A stretch of 8,949 bases of DNA from NCBI GenBank assembly GCA_903849835.1, contig CAINKA010000059.1, positions 1 through 8,949 of the forward strand. Reading direction: 5' to 3'. The stretch's first letter is position 1. Every line of letters starts with the position of its first letter. Position numbers and translations under genes: made by a program. The notes below the pieces were generated by a model. It had not been told where the DNA came from, did not search any database, and was given only the letters and a program-made list of their open reading frames with translations. This stretch comes from an uncultured Alphaproteobacteria bacterium (GTDB lineage Bacteria; Pseudomonadota; Alphaproteobacteria; Rickettsiales; UBA1997). This document shows, one piece after another, positions 1-7,675 of the stretch.

Positions 1-69
1 TTCTGAGAGAAACTCTGGAAGAAAAAAGTGCTAAAATTTAGACGGAATTACAAGGCAAAAACATAGCTG

Positions 70-97
70 GAAACCAATCAAATAAAGGGTTGGTTTC
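70..97 (-). terminator. Possible weak terminator hairpin after the adhesin gene
   Basis: An 8-bp perfect stem (GAAACCAA with TTGGTTTC on the minus strand, 97-90 with 77-70) encloses a 12-nt loop and starts at the adhesin stop codon. A run of five T follows only after about eight bases (near 61-56), and the stem is AT-rich, so it is a poor match to a canonical intrinsic terminator. It may be a weak terminator, an mRNA end-protecting hairpin, or chance. Confidence 0.3.
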
Positions 98-3000
98 TAA
101 TGACGGTCATTAGGAATTTGGGGTAATGACGGATCTGGGTTCATATTTTTTGCACTGAATATGTTGGCCACTTCATTGGTAAATGCATCGCTTTGGATTG
201 TTAAATCTTTGCCGGAATAAATTGTTTTAAGATCATTATTTTCTTTGCGTCTTGCTGCGTAAGCATAGTTGGAGTAGCTACTTCCGAGATAGATCCAATT
301 AAATAAATTGTGGTTACCAAGAACTACTCCTAGAGGAAGACGGTATTCGCCATATTGACACCAAGAAACATTAGAATCGCAAACTCGATAGGCCTCATCC
401 CACGTTACTGTCATGGTCGGATTCCCATCCTTCCTCCCATTATAAAAATTTATAGCCTTAATCAAAATATCTCCGCTGTAAGTTTCGATGTTTCCAGAAA
501 TATTTTGGAATAAGTAAGTCATGTTTTGATCTAGATAAGTTTTGTTCTGAATCGCAGCAGTCAGGTCGTTTCCGCGAATCGTCAAATTTCTCTCCGCATA
601 AATTTCAGCTTGCGTATTTACGAAATTATTTGCGACGTTGAAAGTGGCATCGCGACCGCTCCAGATCAGTGCCGTTGGGTTGTTGTAAAGATTATGTGGC
701 ACGGTAACAACGAGATCATTTTTGACGGAAATTTCTCCGAAATTATTTAGCTCTTTTGAGTTGATGATGAGGTTGTTGCTAGAAGTAAGTTTAGCTCCGG
801 TGTAGTTGTTAAATTCGCCAGCGGCAGAATTCAATGCGCTCAAAGTCGTAATTCCATTTCCACCCGTAATCGTCCCGTAATTTTTAATTTCGCTGTAATT
901 TGAAGTGAGAGTAAGGTCGGTGCTACTCGACATCGTTCCGTAATTTAAAATAAATCTGTTGGCGGTTGCTGTGAGGTAAGAGCCTGCCAACAATTTCACG
1001 TTGGAATTATTTCCGCCCGCCACGCCATTGGTGATGTTGCCATTAGCAGTAGCAGATGAGCCAGTTGCGTTGAGTTTAATAAAATCATTTGCAGTCACGT
1101 TTCCGAGATTTGTGATGTTGTTGGCGGTGATGTTGACATCTTGCGCAGAAATTTCGCCGGTGATTGTGTAGTCAAGGGCTCCAAGGTTTAACGAGATTGA
1201 ATTTGTGGAGAGAAATTTTCCACCGACATTGGTGAGGATCACATTTTTGCCGCTGGTGAAGGGATTTAGGATTGTTGATTTTGCCGCGATCATTCCAGAA
1301 TCATTGTTAAGCGAGTCAGTTTGGAGAGCGATGGCGCCATTGGTTGCAACCAGCCCTGAGCTTGTGGAATTATTTGCTGCTCTGGTGTTTTTGTTGGTGA
1401 TGCTTGCTGCTTTGATAGTTAAATCTTTTCCGGATGAAATCAGTGAGAAAGCAGAATTGGTAAGGCTTGCGGCATTGATCGTAAAATTATTCGCTGATTG
1501 CAGAATCGAAGAATTGGAAATTCTTCCGCTAGCAGTGACGTTAAAATTTCCACCAGAAATTATGTTTTTTAAATTGCTGAGCGTCGTGAGATTTAGAGTT
1601 AAATTTTCACCAGATTGAATGTTGTTTGAGTTAGTCAAACTGCCAGCGGAGAGCGTTAAATTTCCGCTGCTTAAAATTTGATTTGAGTTGGTGATTGATG
1701 AGCTGCTGATGATATCGAGATTATTTTGTGCGGAAATTTCGCCGGAGTTTTTTAAGTCGACAGTTGTGAGTTGTAAGTCATCGGTTGATTGAATCGAGCC
1801 GAAATTATTTAAGTCGGCACTTGTCAGCTGTAGCTTGCTGGCTGATTGAAGAATTCCAAAATTTGTTAAATGAGAAATGTTAAATGCTAAATTTCCTGCA
1901 GAAAAAATTAGAGCGCTTGCTTGATTTGTAAGGCTATCCGAATTGACGGTAGAAGTTTTGAACGACTTGATGGAGCCAGAGTTTTCTAAGTCGACGGTCG
2001 TCAATTGTAGGTCATCACTCGATTGAATAATTCCTGAATTTGTTAAATGAGAAATGTTAAATGTTAAATTTCCGCCCGCCAAAATTTCGCTGTAATTGAA
2101 AAAGTTTTTGCCGCTGGCGGTGAGATTTTTTGTTGCAGAAATTTCTCCAGAATTTTTTAAATCATTTTTGAGCGTCAAAGTGAGTGAGCTCGCAAGCGAG
2201 GCAATTGCTGAGTTGCTGCTGTTGGTGAGATTATTTGCGGCGATGCTGAGAGTTCCATTCGCGAGAATTTTTTTGGAGTTGGAGACGTCTCCAGTGGCGC
2301 TGATGGTGAGATTATTTTGTGCGGAAATTTCGTTGGAATTATTTAAGTCGACTGTCGTAAGTCGCAAATCATCAGTCGATTGAATGAAGCCGGAATTATT
2401 TAAGTTGACGCTTGTTAGTTGTAAGCTGCTAGCCGATTGAAGAATTCCTGAATTTGTTAGCTGATTGCTGCTAATTTCCGATTTTTTTTGTGCAAAAATT
2501 GTACCGGAATTGCTTAAGTCGACACTCGTTAGCTGCAGGTCATTGGCCGATTGAATGGCGCCGAAATTCGTTAAATGAGAAATGTTAAATGCTAAATTTT
2601 CTGCAGAGAAAATTAACGCGTCGGCTTGATTTACAGCGCTGTCAGCAGTGATGGAAGAGGTTCCGAATGACTTGATGGAGCCGGAGTTCTCTAAGCCAAA
2701 AGTCGACAGTTGTAAGTCACCAATCGATTGAATATTTCCCGAATTCGTTAGATGAGAAATGCTAAATGCTAAATCTTCCGCACCTAAAATATCCCCAAAA
2801 TTATCAAAACTTCCCGAGCTCGTGATCGTTAAATTTTGTGCGGAATTTATGACTCCAGAATTGGTGAAGTTTTTAACTCTCAAGCCATCAAGCAGCTGAT
2901 CGAAAGAAATATTTCCGGAATTATTTACGCTGTTTAATTCCAAATCAGCGAAGGAATTTTTTAGAGAAAAATTTTCCTTCGCGAAAATTATTCCGGCATT

Positions 3001-5064
3001 CGTTAGTTGATCGGAAAGGTTTAGCACGAGGGATTTGTTGATTGAGACGATGGTCGAATCAACCCTATTTTCTAGGCTATCAGCGGTGATGTTGAGATCG
3101 TTATTGGCGAGGATATTTCCGGAATTTCTTAGGCTGGTAGTTGCTAGCTGCAGGTTGTCACTTGATTGGATGGTTCCGTAATTTGTGAAATGAGAAATGT
3201 TAAATGCTAAATTTCCTGCAGAAAAAATTAGAGCGTCATTCATGCTAGCGTGAGCATTGATGGTGGAGGTTTTGAAAGACTTAATTGAGTTATAATTTTC
3301 TAATCTGAAAGCTGTCAGCTGTAAGTCACCAGTCGATTGTAAAATTCCGTAATTTGTTAATTGATAAACGCTAGATGTTAAATTTTCTCCAGAAAAAATA
3401 TTGCCGAAATTGCTCAATTCATCCACCTCGATTGCTAAATTTTTTTTCGAATAAAGCTCGCCGTTATTTTCTAAATTGGTTTTAAGATGCAAAACTAATG
3501 AGCCCGCAAGCGAAGCGATTGTTGCATCAGCGCTATTTGTTAATTTTTCTGCAGAAATATTCAGAGCCTCACCGGAAAAAATTTTATTTGAATTTCCTAC
3601 ATCTCCATCAGCCTCGATATTCAAATTAGTTTGCGAAGAAATTTCTCCGGAATTGTTCAAGTCGACGGTCGTCAACCGTAAGTCAGCAGCCGATTGAATG
3701 ACGCCCGAATTTGTTAAATGAGAAATGTTAAATGCTAAATTTCCCGCCTTCACATTTCCAAAATTAAAGAAATTTTTTCCGATAAATTCGCCCTGCTCCG
3801 TGTTGAACTGCGAAGTGGTTCCATCTTCATTTTGAATCGCGAAAGAACCGATGATTCCGCCATTTTTATTCAAGAAATTTTCGGTGTTAATGGTGAGATT
3901 TTTGGCGTTGATGAGGAAGGAATTTTCTAGGCTGTTAGCGGTTAAATTGATGTTGGCGTCAGATTTTAAAATTCCGAAATTGGTGAAAGTTTCTGTGGTT
4001 TCGATGTCAAGATTTCCGCTGGTGATGATGTTGCCGCTTTGCGTGATGCTGGATGTCGACCTGATGTTAATTTTTGGCGAGGTGAGATTTTCGTAGTAGA
4101 GATTTCCGGCGCTGTCGATGTTGAGCGATTTTGTGGCGAGAAGATTTTTTCCGAGATTTACGCCGAAGCCATCTTGGGTGGCGACGATAAAAATTCTGCC
4201 GGATTGGATGGCACCGAGATTGGTGGCATCGATGGCGAAGAGTTCGGGGGAATTAGGCGCTAGACGTAAGGCGTTAGGTGTTAGGGATTTTGTGGCGTGG
4301 TCATATTTTCCACCGCCAGTTTTTAGGGTGATGTCGGTTATTTCGGAGCCGTAGACTGTGGAAATTAGTTTGATTGATGAGGCGATGATGTCGGTGGCTG
4401 ATGTGGATTCGACGTCGAGACCGAGGCCAGAAATTGTGATTAGCGGAATTTTTAAATCAGTGCTTAATGGCCGATTTTCTAGATTGAATCCAAGATTGCC
4501 ATTTTGATCGAACTCGCTTTTTCCAGCGATCATTGAAAGCCGCGAAGTGTTGATGAATCCGCAGCCGGAGCAGGTGATGCCGTTTGGATTGGCGATGATG
4601 AGTTCGGCTTTTGTGCCAGCAATTTCTACATAGCCAAGAAGTTGTGAATCGTTGCTGGACGTGACTTCGTTGAGGATGATTCGAGCTGAGCCTGAGGAGG
4701 ATAAATTCGGATTGACCGCGACGAGACCTGCAATGTTGCTTGTGGTAAGCGCGATTCCAGTCCCTCCGGTTCCTTCAACCACTTCACTCGGATCTTTTCC
4801 CGAAAAATTATTGATCACCTGCCCTGCGGCATTGACGTTATAATCGGTGAAAGTGTTGTGAGAAAGGCCGGAAGAATTTGGAGCGGCGATGTTTATTTGA
4901 TCGATGCCAGAAGATGTGTGAGTGACGGAGACTGCTGTAGCACCATCTGGCGTGATTGGAAGAGTTTGGGCGGAGAGTGCGATTGGATTGAAGACTAAGC
5001 AAATGATCGCGAGATGCGCTAAAATTCGCGACAAGAACGTGACGTGACGTGAGGGTTTTTTCAT
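97..5064 (-). CDS. Filamentous haemagglutinin-type TpsA adhesin (two-partner secretion exoprotein)
   Basis: Large secreted surface protein of the FhaB/haemagglutinin family, 1655 residues from the chosen start. Residues 1-32 form a signal peptide: basic MKK start, hydrophobic ILAHLAIICLVF core, likely cut at LSA|Q. The TPS secretion domain (about 33-290) carries NPNL (118-121), the NPNGI motif (159-163) and a CSGCGF segment with Cys165 and Cys168. By family knowledge this domain engages an outer-membrane TpsB pore. Residues of about 330-1480 are many ~19-20-residue repeats of the pattern N-S-G-x-I-x-S-x-x-x-L-x-L, expected to fold as a long beta-helix. The C-terminal part is less repetitive and contains Cys1562 and Cys1569. 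A start 18 codons upstream is possible, but those codons lie partly in a palindromic repeat, and the internal ATG at 5064 gives a proper signal peptide. No Shine-Dalgarno is seen; a weak -10-like TACAAT lies at 5081-5086 without a matching -35. No TpsB partner, VENN pretoxin motif or toxin domain is visible. The family call is firm; the adhesive role is inferred. Confidence 0.93.
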   Translation of the reverse strand: MKKPSRHVTFLSRILAHLAIICLVFNPIALSAQTLPITPDGATAVSVTHTSSGIDQINIAAPNSSGLSHNTFTDYNVNAAGQVINNFSGKDPSEVVEGTGGTGIALTTSNIAGLVAVNPNLSSSGSARIILNEVTSSNDSQLLGYVEIAGTKAELIIANPNGITCSGCGFINTSRLSMIAGKSEFDQNGNLGFNLENRPLSTDLKIPLITISGLGLDVESTSATDIIASSIKLISTVYGSEITDITLKTGGGKYDHATKSLTPNALRLAPNSPELFAIDATNLGAIQSGRIFIVATQDGFGVNLGKNLLATKSLNIDSAGNLYYENLTSPKINIRSTSSITQSGNIITSGNLDIETTETFTNFGILKSDANINLTANSLENSFLINAKNLTINTENFLNKNGGIIGSFAIQNEDGTTSQFNTEQGEFIGKNFFNFGNVKAGNLAFNISHLTNSGVIQSAADLRLTTVDLNNSGEISSQTNLNIEADGDVGNSNKIFSGEALNISAEKLTNSADATIASLAGSLVLHLKTNLENNGELYSKKNLAIEVDELSNFGNIFSGENLTSSVYQLTNYGILQSTGDLQLTAFRLENYNSIKSFKTSTINAHASMNDALIFSAGNLAFNISHFTNYGTIQSSDNLQLATTSLRNSGNILANNDLNITADSLENRVDSTIVSINKSLVLNLSDQLTNAGIIFAKENFSLKNSFADLELNSVNNSGNISFDQLLDGLRVKNFTNSGVINSAQNLTITSSGSFDNFGDILGAEDLAFSISHLTNSGNIQSIGDLQLSTFGLENSGSIKSFGTSSITADSAVNQADALIFSAENLAFNISHLTNFGAIQSANDLQLTSVDLSNSGTIFAQKKSEISSNQLTNSGILQSASSLQLTSVNLNNSGFIQSTDDLRLTTVDLNNSNEISAQNNLTISATGDVSNSKKILANGTLSIAANNLTNSSNSAIASLASSLTLTLKNDLKNSGEISATKNLTASGKNFFNYSEILAGGNLTFNISHLTNSGIIQSSDDLQLTTVDLENSGSIKSFKTSTVNSDSLTNQASALIFSAGNLAFNISHLTNFGILQSASKLQLTSADLNNFGSIQSTDDLQLTTVDLKNSGEISAQNNLDIISSSSITNSNQILSSGNLTLSAGSLTNSNNIQSGENLTLNLTTLSNLKNIISGGNFNVTASGRISNSSILQSANNFTINAASLTNSAFSLISSGKDLTIKAASITNKNTRAANNSTSSGLVATNGAIALQTDSLNNDSGMIAAKSTILNPFTSGKNVILTNVGGKFLSTNSISLNLGALDYTITGEISAQDVNITANNITNLGNVTANDFIKLNATGSSATANGNITNGVAGGNNSNVKLLAGSYLTATANRFILNYGTMSSSTDLTLTSNYSEIKNYGTITGGNGITTLSALNSAAGEFNNYTGAKLTSSNNLIINSKELNNFGEISVKNDLVVTVPHNLYNNPTALIWSGRDATFNVANNFVNTQAEIYAERNLTIRGNDLTAAIQNKTYLDQNMTYLFQNISGNIETYSGDILIKAINFYNGRKDGNPTMTVTWDEAYRVCDSNVSWCQYGEYRLPLGVVLGNHNLFNWIYLGSSYSNYAYAARRKENNDLKTIYSGKDLTIQSDAFTNEVANIFSAKNMNPDPSLPQIPNDRH
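1861..1915. repeat. Long direct repeat, copy 1 (partner at 3181-3235)
   Basis: Positions 1868-1915 are identical over 48 bp to 3188-3235. Extending left to 1861 gives 54 of 55 matching bases. The copies are exactly 1,320 bp (440 codons) apart, so recombination between them would delete or duplicate 440 adhesin residues without changing the reading frame. Confidence 0.85.
1865..3743 (-). repeat. Higher-order repeat region inside the adhesin gene (six AFNISHLTN-encoding repeats)
   Basis: Six near-identical 31-bp segments encode variants of the motif NLAFNISHLTN. They begin on the plus strand at 1865, 2042, 2570, 2747, 3185 and 3713. Spacings are 177, 528, 177, 438 and 528 bp, all multiples of three. 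The 177-bp (59-codon) block occurs twice, 705 bp apart, and contains the shared phrase NSGSIKSF. Larger blocks at about 1865-2385 and 3185-3697 align with each other: both run from DLRLTTVDLNNS through IASLA to the SIKSF and ISH.TN motifs. A 59-codon block corresponds to three coils of ~19.6 residues, the usual rung size of FHA-type beta-helices. The region therefore looks built by internal duplication in multiples of whole rungs. Confidence 0.85.
3181..3235. repeat. Long direct repeat, copy 2 (partner at 1861-1915)
   Basis: Second copy of the near-identical 55-bp direct repeat in the adhesin gene. It encodes the LIFSAGNLAFNISHxTN segment. Its sequence divergence from the four other members of the family is greater than from copy 1, which suggests recent duplication or gene conversion between these two. 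Confidence 0.83.
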
Positions 5065-5093
5065 GCTGTTGTGAAGCAAAATTGTAGTGCGGA

Positions 5094-5168
5094 TGTCATG
5101 CTGAGCTTGTCGAAGCATGATTCATGGCACAGTGGCCTGAATCATGCTTCGACAAGCTCAGCATGACA
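5094..5168. repeat. Perfect 31-bp inverted repeat made of two REP-like palindromic units
   Basis: Arms 5094-5124 and 5138-5168 are exact reverse complements over 31 bp, separated by 13 nt that can itself pair (GGC with GCC). Each arm contains the imperfect palindrome CATGCTgag...AGCATG with an inner GCTT-GTCG-AAGC hairpin. Each arm is therefore a small REP-like unit, and the pair is arranged head to head like a BIME. The element sits between two same-strand genes, 19 bp after the TAXI stop and 29 bp before the adhesin ATG. On the minus strand it is not followed directly by a T-run, so it is not a canonical intrinsic terminator. It could still reduce readthrough or stabilise the upstream mRNA. 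From memory, this core sequence is widespread in bacterial genomes; that was not checked here. Confidence 0.85.
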
Positions 5169-5187
5169 CTGAGTAAATGAACGGAAT

Positions 5188-6159
5188 TTATTCTTTGAGC
5201 AATTTGGCTTCTTTAAAGTATCTCAAAGCGCCCGCGTGAGTTGGTGCGGAATTTCCTTCTTTGAGCATGTCTTCTTTTTTCAAAGAAGCGAAGACCGGAT
5301 GTAAAGTTTTAAAATTATCGAAATTTTCGAATGTGGCTTTCGTCACATTGTAAACAATTTCAGGACTAGTTTTTTCAGAAGTAACCAAGCTTGCTTTTAC
5401 ACCAAAAGTTTCGACGTTATTTTGGTTGCCAGCATACATTCCACCCGGGACCACAGCTTTCACGTAGAAGGCATTTATTTGGATTAATTTATCCACAGTT
5501 TCGCTATCGATCGGAATAATTTTAACTTTGCAGGCTTGCGTGGCTTCTTGCAGAACGCCATTTGGATTTCCTGAGGCGTAAATCATCACATCGATTTTTC
5601 CATCGCATAAAGCTTTTGGCTGTTCGGATGGTTGAAGATAAGTGACTGCGGAAAAACTTTGTTTTGTCCATCCTTTTGCAGCCATCAAAACTTCCATCGT
5701 AGCATACATTCCAGAGCCTTGCGGGCCAAAGTTGATTTTTTTATCCAAGATGTCGTCCAACTTTTTAATGCCAGATTTTTCTTGAGTGGCGATTACGAAC
5801 GTTTCGGTGTAAAGAGAAAATACGGAGCGTAATTCTTTGAAGGGTTTTTGATCTCCGAAAAATCCAGTGCCGTTATAGGCGTGATATTGCCAGTCGGATT
5901 GAACTATTCCAAAATCAATCGCGCCATTACGGATTGCATTTAAATTTGAAACCGATCCGCCGGTTGATTCCACTGAACATCTGATTCCATGCTCTTTTCT
6001 TCCTCGGTTTAGGAGTCTGCAAATTGCCCCACCAGCTGGGTAATAAACGCCAGTAATTGCGCCAGTTCCAATCGAAACATATTTTGTGGCCGCAAGAGAA
6101 TCTTGAGAAAAAGTTAGCAAAGAAACGCTGAACAAAATTGCTGAGGATAGTTTTTTCAT
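5188..6159 (-). CDS. TAXI-family TRAP transporter solute-binding protein
   Basis: Periplasmic substrate-binding protein of the TAXI (TRAP-associated extracytoplasmic immunogenic) family, 323 residues, the normal full length. Residues 1-23 are a signal peptide (MKKLSSAILF..., cut near SLA|A). Family features are visible in order: IGTGAITGVYYPAGGAIC (30-47), ESTGGSVSNLNAIRNG followed by DFGIVQSD (64-89), GPQGSGMYATMEVLM (145-159), DVMIYASGNPNG (190-201), and a C-terminal APTHAGALRYFKE (305-317) of the type usually seen as P-H-x-GA-x-RYYKE. Characterised TAXI proteins include glutamate binders, but the ligand cannot be read from this sequence. The membrane DctQM partner is not next to it in this window. 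The gene has its own candidate promoter (6210-6238) and diverges from a DAACS symporter gene. The start at 6159 gives a proper signal peptide, although no Shine-Dalgarno precedes it. Confidence 0.93.
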   Translation of the reverse strand: MKKLSSAILFSVSLLTFSQDSLAATKYVSIGTGAITGVYYPAGGAICRLLNRGRKEHGIRCSVESTGGSVSNLNAIRNGAIDFGIVQSDWQYHAYNGTGFFGDQKPFKELRSVFSLYTETFVIATQEKSGIKKLDDILDKKINFGPQGSGMYATMEVLMAAKGWTKQSFSAVTYLQPSEQPKALCDGKIDVMIYASGNPNGVLQEATQACKVKIIPIDSETVDKLIQINAFYVKAVVPGGMYAGNQNNVETFGVKASLVTSEKTSPEIVYNVTKATFENFDNFKTLHPVFASLKKEDMLKEGNSAPTHAGALRYFKEAKLLKE

Positions 6160-6209
6160 GAAGTTTTTGAGATGACTATTTTGACTGAAATTTACACTAG
6201 ATGCGTCGG

Positions 6210-6238
6210 ATAAAATCTTCGTTATTTTTAAAAGTCAA
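6210..6238 (-). promoter_or_regulatory. Candidate sigma70-type promoter for the TAXI gene
   Basis: On the minus strand TTGACT (6238-6233, 5/6 to the -35 consensus) is followed by a 17-bp spacer and TTTTAT (6215-6210, 4/6 to the -10 consensus). Predicted transcription start is near 6203, giving a leader of about 43 nt before the ATG at 6159. Position, orientation and spacing all fit; nothing beyond sequence supports it. Confidence 0.5.
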
Positions 6239-6279
6239 AATCTTTTTTCCCCACATTTTTTCATTGGGTTTTTTATAAA

Positions 6280-6343
6280 AAAATTCGCGGCAAAAAAATT
6301 TTGACATTACAGAAACCGCTCTATAGGTTCCGCCGCGAATTTT
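6280..6343. repeat. 12-bp perfect inverted repeat enclosing the plus-strand promoter
   Basis: AAAATTCGCGGC (6280-6291) is the exact reverse complement of GCCGCGAATTTT (6332-6343). The 40-bp interval holds the TTGACA of the candidate symporter promoter, and the right arm overlaps the expected start of transcription. The GC core stands out from the surrounding A/T-rich DNA. It may be a pair of operator half-sites, a cruciform-forming element, or possibly an invertible segment; no recombinase gene is visible to support the last option. Confidence 0.6.
6301..6329 (+). promoter_or_regulatory. Candidate promoter for the symporter operon
   Basis: A perfect -35 hexamer TTGACA (6301-6306) is followed after 17 bp by TAGGTT (6324-6329). 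Alternatively TATAGG (6322-6327) follows at 15 bp, which is short. The CTATAGGTTCCGCC context after the -35 resembles strong stable-RNA-type promoters known in alphaproteobacteria, a comparison from memory. Transcription from here would give a leader of roughly 110 nt before the ATG at 6449. In that leader I see only a small AGATT/AATCT hairpin (6344-6359). Confidence 0.45.
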
Positions 6344-6448
6344 AGATTTTGGTTAATCTTTAATCCTCCCGAACAAGCTACAAATCAGGGTCGAACACAC
6401 TTCATTCCAAATCGCAAACCTAATATCAACTTTAAAAAAATCAAAACT

Positions 6449-7675
6449 ATGAAACTTTGGCAGCAAGTTCTTATTGGCCTTATTTTAGGTGTTATTTCCG
6501 GCATTGTTTTGGGAGAAAAAGCAGCTGGTTTAAAAATATTCGGCACGGTTTTTATTAGCTTGATTAAGATGGTAATTGTTCCACTGATTTTCTTCGCACT
6601 TCTATCCGGAATTACTTCAATGAGTGGCGATGGAAATTTCACACGAGTTGGAATTAAAGGTTTTGCTGCCTACATTTTAACCGCAATTTTTGCGGTTGTT
6701 ATCGGCCTCACTGCCGGAATCATTTTTCATCCCGGAGCCGGAGTTGATCTTCACATGATTCTTGAAACCAGCGGACAAGCTCCTGCGATCGCGACAAAAA
6801 CTCCCCCAACAATTTCAGAATTCTTGATTGGCTTGATTCCTACCAACCCAATCAACGCAATGGCTTCCGACAATTTTTTACAAATTATTATTTTTTCGAT
6901 CTTCACTGGAATCACGATTAATTTGGTTGGAGAAAAAGCTAAGGCAGTTAGAGAAGTCATCGCTTCTGCATCTCAAGTTTGTTTTAGAATGATCGAAATC
7001 ATCATCAAACTTGCTCCGCTTGGTGTATTCGGATTCATCTCTTGGGTCATTGGAACTCAAGGTATGGACATACTCGAAGCATTGGCGAAATTAATCGTCG
7101 CTGTTCTTGCGGCTTGCGCTTTCCAATACATCGTCTTCGGATTGATGATTTTAGTTTTTGCTCGCATCTCACCGTTTCCTTTCTATCGCAAAATTTTGCT
7201 CACTCAGTCAATCGCATTCGCGACAAGCAGCAGTAAGGCAACTCTCTCAACTGCGATGTCTCAACTGCAAGAAAAAATGGGCGTTTCCAAAACAAATTCT
7301 AACTTCTTGTTGCCACTCGGAGTTTGTATCAACATGGATGGAACTGCGATTTATCTCGGCATTTGCGCCCTATTCTTCGCTCAAGCCTATGGAATAGATT
7401 TAACAACCCAAAATTACTTGATGCTTGTTTTAACCTGCACTCTCGGATCAATCGGTGCAGCTGGCATTCCAAGCGGTTCGATAATTTTTATGGGAATGGT
7501 TTTGACTTCAGTCGGATTGCCAATCGAAGGCATTGGCCTCATCCTAGGCGTTGATAGAATTTTGGACATGGTAAGAACCACCATCAACATCACTGGCGAC
7601 AGTGCTATCACTTTAATCGTTGACAAAACTGAAGGTGCTTTGGATGAAAAAACTTACTACTCACGCAAAACTTAA
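6449..7675 (+). CDS. Dicarboxylate/amino acid:cation symporter (DAACS, GltP/DctA family)
   Basis: Inner-membrane secondary transporter of the glutamate transporter fold, 408 residues, usual family length. It couples uptake of an acidic amino acid or C4-dicarboxylate to Na+ or H+. Visible signatures are SLIKMVIVPLIF in TM2 (37-48), the HP1 serine-rich loop ATSSSKATL (258-266), NMDGT in TM7 (295-299), GAAGIPSGS in HP2 (336-344), and the TM8 motif with Asp369, Asp373, Arg376, Asn380 and Asp384. Arg376 matches the archaeal GltPh Arg397 that contacts the substrate side-chain carboxylate, so an acidic substrate is likely; glutamate, aspartate and succinate cannot be told apart. No Shine-Dalgarno is seen before the ATG. 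The last 32 bp overlap the lolA reading frame, and a strong terminator follows 22 bp after the stop. Confidence 0.93.
   Translation: MKLWQQVLIGLILGVISGIVLGEKAAGLKIFGTVFISLIKMVIVPLIFFALLSGITSMSGDGNFTRVGIKGFAAYILTAIFAVVIGLTAGIIFHPGAGVDLHMILETSGQAPAIATKTPPTISEFLIGLIPTNPINAMASDNFLQIIIFSIFTGITINLVGEKAKAVREVIASASQVCFRMIEIIIKLAPLGVFGFISWVIGTQGMDILEALAKLIVAVLAACAFQYIVFGLMILVFARISPFPFYRKILLTQSIAFATSSSKATLSTAMSQLQEKMGVSKTNSNFLLPLGVCINMDGTAIYLGICALFFAQAYGIDLTTQNYLMLVLTCTLGSIGAAGIPSGSIIFMGMVLTSVGLPIEGIGLILGVDRILDMVRTTINITGDSAITLIVDKTEGALDEKTYYSRKT

Noticed and set aside
1..96. Continuation of the adhesin, or a CDI immunity gene, at the left edge
   Set aside because: All minus-strand frames stop quickly and none shows the adhesin repeat pattern; too little sequence is present for an immunity gene.
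1205..4843. Several plus-strand open frames of 63-137 codons opposite the adhesin gene
   Set aside because: They are antisense to a long repetitive coding region, follow its repeats, and have no recognisable family or start signals.
5065..5118. Eighteen-codon N-terminal extension of the adhesin (MLRQAQHD...)
   Set aside because: Its first codons come from the REP-like inverted repeat, and the extension would place a polar stretch before a normal signal peptide. The ATG at 5064 fits better.
5094..5168. Classical rho-independent terminator for the TAXI gene
   Set aside because: The stem is very strong, but on the minus strand it is followed by ATCCGCACTACAATTTT rather than an immediate T-run, and each arm is a REP-like palindrome. 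It was recorded as a repeat instead.
6385..7060. Minus-strand open frames opposite the symporter gene
   Set aside because: They are shadows of a well-supported transporter gene, with no signal or domain of their own.
7620..7648. Perfect TTGACA at 7620-7625 as a separate lolA promoter
   Set aside because: The best -10 at suitable spacing (GATGAA) is poor, and transcription would start after the lolA ATG at 7644, so it could not express the full protein.
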